The position numbers were made by a program, and so were the translations under genes. A stretch of DNA of 64,000 nt from positions 558,001-622,000 of the forward strand of contig OZ006967.1 in NCBI GenBank assembly GCA_963930955.1, read 5' to 3'. Shown here piece by piece: positions 8,951 through 19,500 of the stretch; position 1 is the stretch's first letter, and each line of letters begins with the position of its first letter. Below the pieces are notes generated by a model that saw nothing but the letters and a program-made list of their open reading frames with translations, was not told the DNA's origin and did not search any database. This DNA comes from Scatomonas sp963930955 (lineage in GTDB: Bacteria > Bacillota > Clostridia > Lachnospirales > Lachnospiraceae).

Positions 8951-8983
8951 AAGGAGCAGGTAAGAAATTATCTGCTCCTTTAT
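8951..8983 (+). terminator. Terminator between the two rubrerythrins
   Basis: AAGGAGCAG (8951-8959) pairs with CTGCTCCTT (8972-8980), followed by a short T/A stretch. It ends the upstream rubrerythrin transcript or reduces read-through into the second one. Confidence 0.75.
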
Positions 8984-9032
8984 CCCATAATCGGTTATAC
9001 TAGGATAAAACTATAAAAAGGAGGGTTTTACA

Positions 9033-9569
9033 ATGTCCAAGTATGCAGGAACCAAAACCGAACAGAACCTGATGGAGGCCTTCGCGGGAGAATCCCAGGC
9101 CAGGAACAAGTACACCTACTACGCTTCCCAGGCAAAGAAAGCCGGCTACGAGCAGCTGGCCGCCCTGTATCTGGAAACCGCGGATCAGGAAAAAGAGCAC
9201 GCGAAAATGTGGTTCAAGGAATTCCACGGCATCTCCGATGTGCCTGCCAATCTGGAGGACGCCGCTGCCGGCGAGAATTTCGAGTGGACGGATATGTACG
9301 CCAGAATGGCCAGAGAGGCCAGAGAAGAGGGATTCCCGGAGCTGGCGGAAAAATTTGAGGGCGTAGCGAAGGTGGAGGCTGCTCACGAAAGAAGATACCG
9401 CAAGCTGCTGGAGTCCTACAAGGCGGACAAGACCTTTAAGGGGGACGCTCCCCTCGGCTGGAAATGCCGCAACTGCGGATTCGTTTACGAGGGAGAAGAG
9501 GCTCCGGAGGTATGCCCGGTATGCGCCCATCCCAGAGCTTATTTTGAGCGTAAAGTAGAGAATTATTAA
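9033..9569 (+). CDS. Classical rubrerythrin (C-terminal rubredoxin domain)
   Basis: 178 residues. The ferritin-like domain is N-terminal (EQNLMEAFAGESQARNKYTY, DQEKEHAKMW, EAAHERRYR), with the usual ExxH-type di-iron ligands. A rubredoxin domain follows (CRNCGFVYEG near 147, CPVCAHP near 163). Peroxidase in the oxidative-stress response of anaerobes. No separate strong promoter was found, so it may depend partly on read-through from the upstream rubrerythrin. An AAAGGAGGG ribosome site lies before the ATG. Confidence 0.95.
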   Translation: MSKYAGTKTEQNLMEAFAGESQARNKYTYYASQAKKAGYEQLAALYLETADQEKEHAKMWFKEFHGISDVPANLEDAAAGENFEWTDMYARMAREAREEGFPELAEKFEGVAKVEAAHERRYRKLLESYKADKTFKGDAPLGWKCRNCGFVYEGEEAPEVCPVCAHPRAYFERKVENY

Positions 9570-9585
9570 TATTCCCAGGAAAACA

Positions 9586-9648
9586 CAGAGGGAGCCGCTG
9601 CGGGATAGATAAGAAATCATCTATGGAGCAGCGGCTCCCTCTGTAAAT
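9586..9648. terminator. Long hairpin terminator after the second rubrerythrin
   Basis: CAGAGGGAGCCGCTGC at 9586-9601 pairs perfectly with 9628-9643 across a 26-base loop. The stem is long and GC-rich. There is only a weak T stretch after it, so it may also stabilise the transcript end. Confidence 0.75.
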
Positions 9649-9655
9649 GAGGAGT

Positions 9656-9690
9656 GCCCCGGGGGATTGACATCCCGCCGGGGCTATTAT
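9656..9690 (+). terminator. Second hairpin downstream of the rubrerythrins
   Basis: GCCCCGG and CCGGGGC close a stem with an inner GGGAT/ATCCC pairing (9656-9684), followed by TATTATTAT. It is probably a back-up terminator. Confidence 0.6.
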
Positions 9691-9865
9691 TATGAAAAAA
9701 ATATCTGTTGTAATCTGTCCCGAACCATTTCTGGTTCCCTTAGAACAAAATTAATCATAGCATCAACATGTGAACTTTTTGTGAACTCCCGGTAAAACAT
9801 TTATTAAATTGCCTATGTTTTTCCGATTTCCCAGTTGTTTTTTGTGTTTTTTTCACAATCCTCTG

Positions 9866-10786
9866 TTAATGAAAGAGTCCGCTGAACCAGCTGCTGATCT
9901 GGTTCCAGAGGCTGCTGAACCAGCTGCCGATGGTTTCAAAAAATCCCTGGACATCTTCCTCCGTAATATTCAAGTCCAGATCCGCCAGTTTATCATAAAT
10001 GGCTTTTACCTGGGTTTTCAGATCGTCCAGATTGATATCCAGCCCGGCAATCTTCTGCATAACCTGAATAATCTTCTGTTTTTCTTCCTGGGACAGCTGG
10101 ATTCCCAGTCCTTCCGAAGCCTGATCAATAAGCTGGCTGATCCGGTCCGGATCCTCTGCTTCTTCCGCTACCACCGCTTCTTTCACCGCGGCGATGAGAT
10201 TTTCCGCCTGTTCCGTATCTCCCAGGCTTTCCCCCAGTTCTCCCGTGGTGATCAATTCATCCGTGGCTGCGTCTATCTTCGTAGCCTCCACAGAGGTACC
10301 CGTCATCTCGGAATAGGCCTCCATAACCCCGATCAGCGCCGCGGTTCCCGTGAGTTTTACCGGACCGGCCACTACCACATCCGCGTTTTTAAGCCCGGCT
10401 GTAGCCAGCGCATTCTGATACATACCCGTGGTACAGTAGGAAATATTCTTCGTAGTCACCTGGATCCCATGGCCTTCCTCTCTGCCTATTACCAGAGAGG
10501 AGGACAATGCCTGATCCCCGATCACATCCGCTCCCAGATATTCTCCCAGATATTCGTACTCCTCTTCGTTGGTAACAGTGACCACTGTATAATTCTCCAG
10601 ATCCTCCTCTGTTACTCCCAAAAGTTCCAGTACCCTGGCCCGCTGCTCCTGGCTGAGGTCCTCTCCCAGAGATACATAGGGCACTGCGCTGTCGGCAGAA
10701 GCGGTTATCACCCCCGGGCCCATAGCCGCAGCTGCCGCTCCGCATAAAATTGCCGCCGTATATTTTTTCCAACCTGCTTTCTTCAT
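9866..10786 (-). CDS. Exported DUF1002 family protein
   Basis: 306 residues. A signal peptide is clear: KK near the start, a hydrophobic core, then ASADS as the likely cleavage site near 30. The body matches DUF1002 (YpuA-like), including VIGDQALSSSLVIGREEGHG and the conserved segment AGLKNADVVVAGPVKLTGTA. The C-terminus is a predicted coiled region ending in an amphipathic tryptophan-rich tail (SWFSSLWNQISSWFSGLF) that could touch a membrane. Function is unknown. The gene stands alone with its own promoter. Confidence 0.85.
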   Translation of the reverse strand: MKKAGWKKYTAAILCGAAAAAMGPGVITASADSAVPYVSLGEDLSQEQRARVLELLGVTEEDLENYTVVTVTNEEEYEYLGEYLGADVIGDQALSSSLVIGREEGHGIQVTTKNISYCTTGMYQNALATAGLKNADVVVAGPVKLTGTAALIGVMEAYSEMTGTSVEATKIDAATDELITTGELGESLGDTEQAENLIAAVKEAVVAEEAEDPDRISQLIDQASEGLGIQLSQEEKQKIIQVMQKIAGLDINLDDLKTQVKAIYDKLADLDLNITEEDVQGFFETIGSWFSSLWNQISSWFSGLFH

Positions 10787-10842
10787 TTTTAATTTATTCC
10801 TCCTCTGATTTCTCTTTGAAGTCTTCTGTTTTGTACTTCCGC

Positions 10843-10871
10843 ATTATAGCATAGTTTCCGGTGTCTGTCTT
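10843..10871 (-). promoter_or_regulatory. Putative promoter of the DUF1002 gene
   Basis: On the minus strand TATAAT (10848-10843) is perfect, and AAGACA lies 17 bp upstream (10871-10866), matching four of six -35 bases. It sits about 57 bp before the start codon. Confidence 0.55.
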
Positions 10872-11041
10872 ATTCTTCACAGAAGCTTTCGATTTTGTTC
10901 ATGATTTCTTTACAGCTTGCACACGGATTCAACACATTTTCTGGCTATACTAAAGCCATAAAATAATTAAGCAAGATAATTATTTTATATTTTCTTTTTC
11001 ATAATGCCGGTTTAAACCGGCTCTCCTTCCTTTAAAATAAT

Positions 11042-11069
11042 GAGGCTGGCGCCGGAAGGCGCCAGCCTC
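11042..11069 (-). terminator. Terminator at the end of rsmA
   Basis: GAGGCTGGCGCC (11042-11053) and its reverse complement (11058-11069) enclose a four-base loop. The stem overlaps the rsmA stop codon. On the minus strand it is followed by ATTATTTTA. Confidence 0.8.
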
Positions 11070-11952
11070 AACGTATTTCTTCTATAAAAGCATCCGCCAG
11101 GGCGGCAAAGGCTTTCAGATCCAAAGTTTCTCCCCGCACCGAGGGCTCCAGCCCGCACCGCTGTATAATTCTTTCTGCCTTCTCTCTGGAAAGCTGCAAA
11201 CCAGGGTCATTTCGGAAACTGTTCAGCAGTGTTTTTCTTCTCTGGTTAAAAGCAGCCCGGATCAGGCGGAACATCAGCTGCGGGTCCCTGGTCTCCACCG
11301 GAGGAACTTTCCGCCGGGTCAGACGGATCACCGCGCTTCCTACTCCCGGTCTGGGAATAAAACAGTTGGGCGGAACATTGGCGGCCAGATAAGGCTCCGC
11401 GTAATAGCGGACTGCCAGAGAAAGAGCGCCGAAATCCTTTGATCCGGGTTCCGCCTGCATTCTCATTGCAACCTCCTTCTGTACCATCACCGTCATGGAC
11501 GCAACGGGAACCTGTTTCTCCAGAAGTCCCATAATAATAGGCGTGGTAATGTAATAAGGAAGATTGGCAACTATCTTCATAGGCCGCCCCTGATTTTTCT
11601 CTTCCGCCAGTTTTTCCAGATCTGTTTTTAATATATCCTGGTGCAGCACCGTCACATTGTCCCAGGCGCTGAGGGTTTCTTCCAGGATCGGCAGAAGATT
11701 GCCGTCGATTTCCACGGCGCAGACCTCTCTGGCGGCATGGGCCAGGTATTGGGTAAGCGTCCCAATACCCGGCCCTATTTCTACCACAAAATCATTCTCG
11801 GTAATTTCAGCCGCCCCTACAATCTTATCCAGCACATGGGGGTCGATGAGAAAATTCTGTCCGTATTTCTTCTGAAATCGAAACCCGTATTTCTGAAGAA
11901 TTGCAATTGTATTCTGGGGATTCCCCAGCCAGGGTTTTTCTTTACTGTTCAA
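11068..11952 (-). CDS. rsmA: 16S rRNA (adenine1518/1519-N6)-dimethyltransferase
   Basis: 294 residues, usual length. SAM-binding motif VVEIGPGIGTLTQYLA near 54-69, the FxxxxGQNFL segment near 28, and the catalytic NLPYYITTPI near 130. The C-terminal domain with FIPRPGVGSAVIRL is complete. It dimethylates two adjacent adenines in helix 45 during small-subunit assembly; loss gives kasugamycin resistance. It overlaps the end of the upstream TPR/ATPase gene by 11 bp, so translation is probably coupled. Confidence 0.95.
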   Translation of the reverse strand: MNSKEKPWLGNPQNTIAILQKYGFRFQKKYGQNFLIDPHVLDKIVGAAEITENDFVVEIGPGIGTLTQYLAHAAREVCAVEIDGNLLPILEETLSAWDNVTVLHQDILKTDLEKLAEEKNQGRPMKIVANLPYYITTPIIMGLLEKQVPVASMTVMVQKEVAMRMQAEPGSKDFGALSLAVRYYAEPYLAANVPPNCFIPRPGVGSAVIRLTRRKVPPVETRDPQLMFRLIRAAFNQRRKTLLNSFRNDPGLQLSREKAERIIQRCGLEPSVRGETLDLKAFAALADAFIEEIR

Positions 11953-13951
11953 AATCTTTTTCCTGCAAAATAATGAAGTCGTCCTGCTGCCCGCGGCCGG
12001 ATTTTTTCTTGCCGCGTTTTTTGGGTGTCTTCCTGGCGTGGGCCATGGCTTTATCCACCATTTCCTTCACCTGGGAGATTGTCATAGGCTCTCTTTCCGA
12101 CTGATGGTTGCCGATCTGGGTATACAGAGCAAGTACCCCCATCTCATCCATCTTATAGCCGTTTTCCGTGGCATAGGTACGGGCGAAGGTTACCAGCTCG
12201 TCGTTTGTAAATATCGGAATGGAAATCACCTTATCGAACTTGTCCGCAAATTCCGGATATTGCTTCATCATGGCGCGCATATTGGCTTTTTCGTCCTCTA
12301 TGATCAGGATCATGCAGTCTGTCCGGAATTCCATAGCCTTATTCAGCTGTTCCACCGTCTCCGCCGACATGCGGGAGGCTCCGTCTATAACCAGAAATCC
12401 GCCGGACATTTTTGAAACAATTTTTGCCGGATCTTTTTGATTCATGGCCTCGCCGGTAATGTGAGCCACCTTGGCCACATCCAGCTGCAGATCCTTGCAG
12501 AGGGCCACCATAAGACTCCGGGTGAGCTGGGTTTTGCCGGTTCCGGAACCTCCCATAATGGCAACATTTCCATGTTTGGAGGTATGCTCCCCGGCATGCT
12601 CATAAACTCCGTTCATCGCTTCCAGGATCTGCTGATCCATTCCCGGCACTCTGGCAAAATAGGTAAAGATCTTTCTCTGCTCGTCATTCATGCGGACCGG
12701 CTTGGCATCATTCAGGATACGGATCCTCCGCTCTTCCGGCGTCTCCTCCAGGAGAAGCTCATCGATGGAAATAGGAATCGTATTCTGCCCGATGGTGCTC
12801 AGGGTAATGGTCCTCTGGGCCTTTTCCGCCGGCGTAGGTTCCGGATCCGGAATCTCCAGTTCCTCATTGTACAGAGGCCGCGGAATGGTAGGCTCTTCCA
12901 TAGGCGCTTCCTGATCTCCGTCTTCCTCCTCCACTTCCGGGATCCGGATCTCCGGTTCCTGGGAATTCTCCCGGGACAAACCATCCTCTGCTTCCGGATG
13001 CGGCTCCTCCAGCCTGATATCTTCCATGGCCTCCGGCTCCGGGGTGCTGGAAACCGGCTGGACCCAGGATTCCAGCCGCTCCGGCTCAAGATCCTGGATC
13101 GGCAGCTGGGAAGTAGCCATGCGTTCCGGCTCAGCCGGCGCTTCCTCTTCCGCTGGTTCACTGGAAGCCAATTCTTCTATGTCAGGAATCTCCCGGGTGA
13201 TGGCGGCTCCCGCCTGATCCATCTCTTCCAGATCCGCCGGAGAATCTTCCCGGGGTTCCGGGGAAATTTCCTTCGCCGGCGCCGGTTCCGGCGTTTTTGC
13301 CGTCTCCGCTTTTTCTTCCTCTTCCCGGCTCTTTACTGCTTTCTGGTAAGCAATCTGCTGGATGGGGGTGAGCGGCTGATATTTCTGTTTTAACTCCAGC
13401 GCTTTGCGCACATACTTGCCTTCGCTGAACCAGAGGATCAGATCATCGCAGGTTTCCACGCATTTCTGCTGATCCCCTGCCTTGCTGTACAGCAGAGCCA
13501 GCTCATAGGCCCAGCGCTCTGTATATTCCCGATCCTTGTATTCCTCCAGAATCGCGATCTGATCCTGGATGGGAGAACGCCTGGCTTTGTAGATCTTGTA
13601 CTTCAAGATAAATCTGGAATTATCCTGGGGGGCCACCTCCGCAAACTCTGTATAAAAGTCTACGGCTTCTTCCAGTTCTCCCAGCTTAAGACTTATCTCT
13701 ACCAGCCTGTACAGAATACTTCTGCCGATGGTAGCCCGGTCATAGGCCAGGAGCAGGATATCCTTGCATTCCCTGTAGCGCTTGTTCGCTTCATAAACAT
13801 CCGCCACCATGTTCAGGGTCCGAAGGCTTTTGACCCGCCGCCATTCGATATTCTCCACGATTGCAAGGGCGCCGGCATAATCGCGTTCTTCCACGCATTT
13901 CGTCAGTTCTTCCAATCTTAAATGATATTCTGCTTTATCCAATGCTTTCAC
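11942..13951 (-). CDS. TPR-repeat protein with an AAA ATPase domain
   Basis: 669 residues, three parts. Residues 1-200 are helical TPR-like repeats (RDYAGALAIVENIEW, RYRECKDILLLAYDRA, and others). Residues about 210-410 are an acidic, Glu/Pro-rich disordered linker. The rest is an AAA domain with Walker A GGSGTGKTQLTRSL near 470 and a Walker B-like GGFLVIDGASRM near 525, resembling CbxX/CfqX-type ATPases. The C-terminus is lysine-rich. The pairing with rsmA could point to ribosome biogenesis or a house-keeping assembly role, but no function is known to me. No membrane segments are evident. Confidence 0.75.
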   Translation of the reverse strand: MKALDKAEYHLRLEELTKCVEERDYAGALAIVENIEWRRVKSLRTLNMVADVYEANKRYRECKDILLLAYDRATIGRSILYRLVEISLKLGELEEAVDFYTEFAEVAPQDNSRFILKYKIYKARRSPIQDQIAILEEYKDREYTERWAYELALLYSKAGDQQKCVETCDDLILWFSEGKYVRKALELKQKYQPLTPIQQIAYQKAVKSREEEEKAETAKTPEPAPAKEISPEPREDSPADLEEMDQAGAAITREIPDIEELASSEPAEEEAPAEPERMATSQLPIQDLEPERLESWVQPVSSTPEPEAMEDIRLEEPHPEAEDGLSRENSQEPEIRIPEVEEEDGDQEAPMEEPTIPRPLYNEELEIPDPEPTPAEKAQRTITLSTIGQNTIPISIDELLLEETPEERRIRILNDAKPVRMNDEQRKIFTYFARVPGMDQQILEAMNGVYEHAGEHTSKHGNVAIMGGSGTGKTQLTRSLMVALCKDLQLDVAKVAHITGEAMNQKDPAKIVSKMSGGFLVIDGASRMSAETVEQLNKAMEFRTDCMILIIEDEKANMRAMMKQYPEFADKFDKVISIPIFTNDELVTFARTYATENGYKMDEMGVLALYTQIGNHQSEREPMTISQVKEMVDKAMAHARKTPKKRGKKKSGRGQQDDFIILQEKDFEQ

Positions 13952-14042
13952 CTCAAATTGAACTAATAAGACACTATCCCAGTATTAGTGATAGTTTATC
14001 ACAACGAATAGTCAATGTCAAACCTGCCTGAAAGCCAAAAAA

Positions 14043-14084
14043 GCCGGAGAAACCGCTGTTTTTCGCAGTCTCTCCGGCCCTGTA
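14043..14084 (-). terminator. Terminator after glgP
   Basis: GCCGGAGA (14043-14050) pairs with TCTCCGGC (14071-14078). Read on the minus strand the stem is followed by TTTTTGGC, a good Rho-independent terminator for ileS-glgP. Confidence 0.82.
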
Positions 14085-14092
14085 AACTTTGA

Positions 14093-16552
14093 TTATTTTA
14101 CAGTGATCTTATCCAGATGCCAGATGTCGTCTACGTACTCCTGGATAGTCCGGTCAGAACTGAACTTTCCGCTCTTGGCAGTGTTCAGCATAGCGCTCTT
14201 TGCCCAGGCTTTCTCGTCTCTGTATCTGGCCTCTACTCTCTCCTGAGCTGCCGCGTAGGACTTGAAATCGGCCAGGATAAAGTACTGGTCTGCCTTCTCC
14301 CACTGGTTGGACTGCAGCAGGGAATCGTAGAGATCCCGGAACAGATTCATGTCGCCGTGAGAATACATGCCGTTGATGAGCTGCATCAGCACCTGCCGGA
14401 TATCCGGATCGTTATTGAAGTACTGCATGGGCTCGTAGCCGCCGTTCTTTTCAAAATTCATAACTTCATCGGCAGAAAGTCCGAAGATAAAGGCGTTGTC
14501 CTCGCCCACCTCTTCTACAATCTCCACATTGGCTCCGTCCATGGTTCCCAGGGTCAGGGCGCCGTTGAGCATGAACTTCATGTTTCCGGTTCCGGAAGCC
14601 TCCTTGCTGGCAGTGGAGATCTGCTCGGATACATCTGCGGCGGCGAAGATCCACTCCGCATTGCTTACCCGGTAATCTTCGATGAACACCACTTTGATCT
14701 TGCCCTTGATGGAGTCATCGTGGTTGATGACCTCCGCCACGCTGTTGATGAGCTTGATGATCTTCTTGGCCTTGGCGTAGCCGGCGCTGGCCTTTGCGCC
14801 GAAGATAAAGGTTCTGGGATAGAAGGGCATCTCCGGATGCTCTTTGATCTTATTGTAAAGGTACATCACATGCAGGATGTTCAGCAGCTGTCTCTTGTAC
14901 TCGTGAAGTCTCTTTACCTGCACGTCGAAAATAGAACGGGGATCCACTTCCACGCCGTTGTGCTCCCGGATATATTCTGCCAGGCGGACTTTGTTCTGAT
15001 ATTTGATATTCATAAATTCCGCCTGGGCCTTCTCATCATCGGCATAGACTGCCAGGCCGGAGATCTTGGACAGATCCGTGATCCAGTCCGCGCCCACATG
15101 GGCGGTTACCCAGTCTGCCAGCAGCGGATTGCCGTGGAGCAGGAATCTTCTCTGGGTAATGCCGTTGGTCTTGTTGCTGAATTTCTCCGGCATCATCTCG
15201 TAGAAGTCTTTCAGTTCTCTCTTCTCCAGGATCTCTGTGTGAAGTCTTGCCACGCCGTTCACAGAGTAGCCGCCTACGATAGCCAGGTTCGCCATGCGCA
15301 CCTGTCCGTCGTAAATGACAGCCATCTTCTTTACCTTGTCTTCATTGCCCGGATACTGAGAGCGGACTCTCTCCAGGAACCGGCGGTTAATCTCCTCTAC
15401 GATCTGGTATACACGGGGCAGCAGTCTGGAGAACAGCTCGATGGGCCATTTTTCCAGGGCTTCCGCCATAATGGTATGGTTGGTGTAGGCACAGGTCTTG
15501 GTGGTCACTTCCCAAGCCTCATCCCAGGTCAGTCCCTCCTCGTCCATAAGGATCCGCATAAGTTCCGGAACCGCTACAGTGGGATGGGTATCGTTCATCT
15601 GGAAGGTAACCTTCTCGTACAGCTTCCGGATATCTTTGTGAGTCTTTTTATACTTCTGGATGGCCGTCTGCACGCTGGCGGAAATAAAGAAATACTGCTG
15701 TTTCAGACGCAGCTCCTTGCCGGCCATATGGGCATCGTTGGGGTACAGGACCTCCACAATGGTCCGGGCCAGGTTCTCCTGCTCCACCGCCTTGTGGTAA
15801 TCCCCCTTGTCAAAGGAATCCAGCTGGAAGTCATTAATGGCTTCCGCGTCCCAGATCCGCAGGGTATCTACCACGTTGTTGCCGTAGCCAACTACCGGCA
15901 GATCATAGGGGATCGCCCGCACGGACTGATATCCCTCCTGGATAAAGTCGTTTCTTCCTGTATTCTGATTGTAGTTTACTCGAACGTAGCCGCCGAACTT
16001 GATCTCTTTGGCATACTCCGGTCTCTTCAGTTCAAAGGGATAGCCGTTCTTCAGCCAGTTGTCCGGCGCTTCCACCTGATAGCCGTCCCGGATCTCCTGC
16101 TTGAACATACCGTAATGGTAACGGATGCCGCAGCCGTAGGCCACGTAGCCCAGGGAAGCCAGGGAATCCAGGAAGCAGGCTGCCAGACGGCCCAGACCGC
16201 CGTTTCCGAGTGCCGGATCCCGCTCCTGATCCTCAATGGCATTCAGGTCAATATTCAGCTCCTCCAGAGCCTCTTTTACTTCCTTGTAGGCAGTAAGATT
16301 CAGCAGGTTATTGCCCAGGTATCTTCCGGTCAGGAACTCCATGGACATGTAGTAAACGATCTTGGGGTCTTTCTCATCAATGACCTTCTGGGTCTTCATC
16401 CAGTTATCAATGATAACGTCCTTGACCGCGTAGCTGACTGCCTGGTACACCTGCTGGGGATTGGCCTCCTCCAGGGTGGTACGGAACAAATTTTTGACAT
16501 TTTCTTTTACAATTCTCTTAAAAGTCTCTTTTTTGAATTCCGGGTTAAGCAT
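14093..16552 (-). CDS. glgP: Glycogen/starch/alpha-glucan phosphorylase
   Basis: A PLP enzyme that releases glucose-1-phosphate from alpha-1,4 glucans. 819 residues. Conserved blocks: NGGLGRLAACFLDSLAS near 115, FQMNDTHPT near 330, VKRLHEYKRQLLN near 530, and the PLP-lysine region EASGTGNMKFMLNG near 655. The frame is open to an ATG at 16570, but AGGAGG at 16559-16564 sits seven bases before the ATG at 16552, so translation should begin there (MLNPEFKK). It begins about 20 bp after ileS with no terminator between. Its transcription would therefore follow the ileS T-box, an odd coupling of isoleucine supply with glycogen breakdown. A separate promoter inside ileS cannot be excluded. Confidence 0.94.
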   Translation of the reverse strand: MLNPEFKKETFKRIVKENVKNLFRTTLEEANPQQVYQAVSYAVKDVIIDNWMKTQKVIDEKDPKIVYYMSMEFLTGRYLGNNLLNLTAYKEVKEALEELNIDLNAIEDQERDPALGNGGLGRLAACFLDSLASLGYVAYGCGIRYHYGMFKQEIRDGYQVEAPDNWLKNGYPFELKRPEYAKEIKFGGYVRVNYNQNTGRNDFIQEGYQSVRAIPYDLPVVGYGNNVVDTLRIWDAEAINDFQLDSFDKGDYHKAVEQENLARTIVEVLYPNDAHMAGKELRLKQQYFFISASVQTAIQKYKKTHKDIRKLYEKVTFQMNDTHPTVAVPELMRILMDEEGLTWDEAWEVTTKTCAYTNHTIMAEALEKWPIELFSRLLPRVYQIVEEINRRFLERVRSQYPGNEDKVKKMAVIYDGQVRMANLAIVGGYSVNGVARLHTEILEKRELKDFYEMMPEKFSNKTNGITQRRFLLHGNPLLADWVTAHVGADWITDLSKISGLAVYADDEKAQAEFMNIKYQNKVRLAEYIREHNGVEVDPRSIFDVQVKRLHEYKRQLLNILHVMYLYNKIKEHPEMPFYPRTFIFGAKASAGYAKAKKIIKLINSVAEVINHDDSIKGKIKVVFIEDYRVSNAEWIFAAADVSEQISTASKEASGTGNMKFMLNGALTLGTMDGANVEIVEEVGEDNAFIFGLSADEVMNFEKNGGYEPMQYFNNDPDIRQVLMQLINGMYSHGDMNLFRDLYDSLLQSNQWEKADQYFILADFKSYAAAQERVEARYRDEKAWAKSAMLNTAKSGKFSSDRTIQEYVDDIWHLDKITVK

Positions 16553-16571
16553 TTCGCGCATCCTCCTCATT

Positions 16572-19500
16572 TTACAGTTTTTCCACTGCCATGGTCACTT
16601 TTTCAGAATTAATATTCCATTCTTTTTCATATCCTCTGGTTTCATCCAGAATAATCTCTTCCGCCAGAACCTCTGAACGGATCTCCTGGCTGTGGGCTGT
16701 CAGAATCTCTTCAATCTTCCGGTTGTCCCTGGCGTAAACCCGGATCTTGTCCATAACCTCAAATCCGGCTTCCTTTCTCATGGTCTGGATCTTGCTGATC
16801 AGCTCCCGGACAAATCCCTCTTCGATGAGTTCCGGGGTCAGATTGCCGTCCAGTACTACGGAAATAGACTGATCCGATTCTGTGACATATCCTTCCTTCT
16901 GCAGAGTCTCAATAAGCAGATCCTCCTCCGCCAAAGCAACTTCCGTGCCGTTAATATCCAGCTTCAGAGTTCCCGTGCTCCTGAGTTCCGCCATGGCCGC
17001 GTTTCCGTCCAGCTCGGAAAGAGCCGCCCGGATACCGCCTACCAGCTTGCCGAACTTGGGTCCTACGGTCTTCAGCTGAGGCTTAAAGCTGTAAGAAATG
17101 TAGCCGCCGATATCATCGGTGAACTCTACCTTCTTAATATTCAGCTCATCCTCAATGATGGTCTGATAGAAGTCGGAAAGCTGCCAGGAACTCTTCACCA
17201 GCATTCTGGCCAGGGGCTGGCGGTTCTTCAGGCTGGCCGCGTTCCGGCAGGCCCGTCCCATGACTACGATCTCCAGCAGATGGGCCATATTTTCCTCCAG
17301 GGCCTCATCAATCCACTCTGTTTTTACCTCCGGGTAATCGCAGAGATGAATGCTCTCCGGAGCCTCTTTGTCAATACTCCGCACCAGATTCTGGTAGATA
17401 TCCTCGGTCATAAAGGGAATCATAGGAGCCGCGGCCTTGCAGAATTCCACCAGGGCCGTGTACAGGGTCATGTAGGCGTTGATCTTATCCTGCTCCATGC
17501 CCTTGGCCCAGAACCGCTCCCGGCTCCGGCGCACGTACCAGTTGCTCATATCATCCACAAAGGCTTCCAGCGCTCTGGCCGCCTCGGGGATCTTGTAATT
17601 CTCCAGATCGCTGTCCACCGCCCGGACCGTGGAATTCAGCCGGGACAGCAGCCATTTATCCATAACGGACAGCTTCTCATAGTCCAGGGTATATTTCGTG
17701 GCGTCAAAGCTGTCGATGTTGGCGTACAGCACAAAGAAGGCGTAGGTATTCCACAGGGTTCCCATGAACTTCCTGGAATATTCCGTCACCGCCTTGCCGT
17801 GGAACCGGTTGGGCAGCCAGGGAGCGCTGTTGATGTAGAAATACCAGCGGATGGCGTCGGCTCCGTAGGTCTCCAGGGCGTCAAAGGGATCTACCGCATT
17901 GCCCTTGGACTTGCTCATCTTCTGTCCGTTCTCGTCCTGCACATGGCCCAGAACAATCACGTTCTCATAGGGGGCCCGGTTGAAGATCAGAGTGGAAATG
18001 GCCAGCAGGGAGTAGAACCAGCCTCTGGTCTGATCCACCGCCTCGGAAATAAACTGGGCCGGGTACTGTTTCTGGAACAGGTCCTGATTTTCAAAGGGAT
18101 AGTGATGCTGGGCGAAGGGCATGGAGCCGGAATCAAACCAGCAGTCAATAACCTCCGGCACCCGGTGCATGGTCTTTCCGCACTTGGGGCAGGGGAAGGT
18201 CACCGCGTCCACATAGGGACGGTGCAGTTCAATGTCCTCCGGACAGTTGTCGGAGAGGCTTTTCAGTTCCTCAATGCTGCCCACGGAGTGCATATGGCCG
18301 CAGTCCTCGCAGACCCAGATATTCAGCGGTGTTCCCCAGTAGCGGTTCCGGGAAATGCCCCAGTCCTGAACATTTTCCAGCCAGTCCCCGAAACGGCCCT
18401 TGCCGATGCTCTCGGGGATCCAGTTGATGGTGTTGTTGTTCCGGATCAGATCCTCCTTCACCGCCGTCATCTTAATAAACCAGGACTCTCTGGCGTAATA
18501 GATCAGCGGGGTCTCGCAGCGCCAGCAGTGGGGATACTCATGCTCGAACTTGGGAGCGTCAAACAGCTTGCCCTCCCGGTCCAGATCCTTCAGTACCAGG
18601 GGATCCGCTTTCTTCACAAAGGTACCCCCGTAAGGAGTTTCCGCTGTCATATTGCCCTGGCCGTCTACAAACTGCACGAAAGGCAGTCCGTACTCCCGGC
18701 CCACCCGGCTGTCATCCTCGCCGAAGGCCGGAGCGATGTGAACGATACCGGTACCGTCGGTCATGGTGACATAGGTGTCGCAGGTAACAAAATGGGCTTT
18801 CTTCCGCTGTTTTGCCGCCGCCTCCCCGGCGCAGGCAAACAGGGGCTCATACTCTTTATATTCCAGGGCGGTTCCCTTGAAGGTATCCAGAACCTCGTAG
18901 GCTTTTACGCCCTTCTCCTCATCTCCCAGTTTTCCCAGGACCTTATCCAGCAAAGCAGCCGCCATATAATACGTATAGCCGTCCGCTGCCTTTACTTTGC
19001 AGTAATCCTCCTCCGGGTTCACGCAGAGGGCCAGGTTGGAGGGCAGGGTCCAGGGGGTAGTGGTCCAGGCCAGGAAGTAGGCGTCCTCGTCTTTTACTTT
19101 AAAGCGGACGATGGCGGAACGTTCCTTGACAGTCTTGTAGCCCTGTGCCACCTCCTGGGCGGACAGGGGGGTTCCGCAGCGGGGACAGTAGGGAACAATC
19201 TTAAAGCCCTTGTACAGAAGGCCTTTCTTCCAGATCTCCTTCAGGGCCCACCACTCGGACTCAATAAAAGAATTGTCATAGGTCACATAGGGGTGCTCCA
19301 TATCGGCCCAGAAGCCTACGGTGCCGGAGAAATCCTCCCACATACCCTTGTACTTCCAGACGCTCTCCTTACACTCCTTGATAAAGGGCTCGATGCCGTA
19401 CTCCTCGATCTGCTCCTTGCCGTTGAGCCCCAGCTTCTTTTCCACTTCCAGCTCCACCGGCAGACCGTGGGTATCCCATCCGGCCTTTCTTGGAACCTCA

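Noticed and set aside
11006..11021. Perfect 16-bp palindrome GCCGGTTTAAACCGGC as a terminator
   Set aside because: No T run follows on either strand, and the true rsmA terminator lies 20 bp away. It may be a protein site, but nothing supports one.
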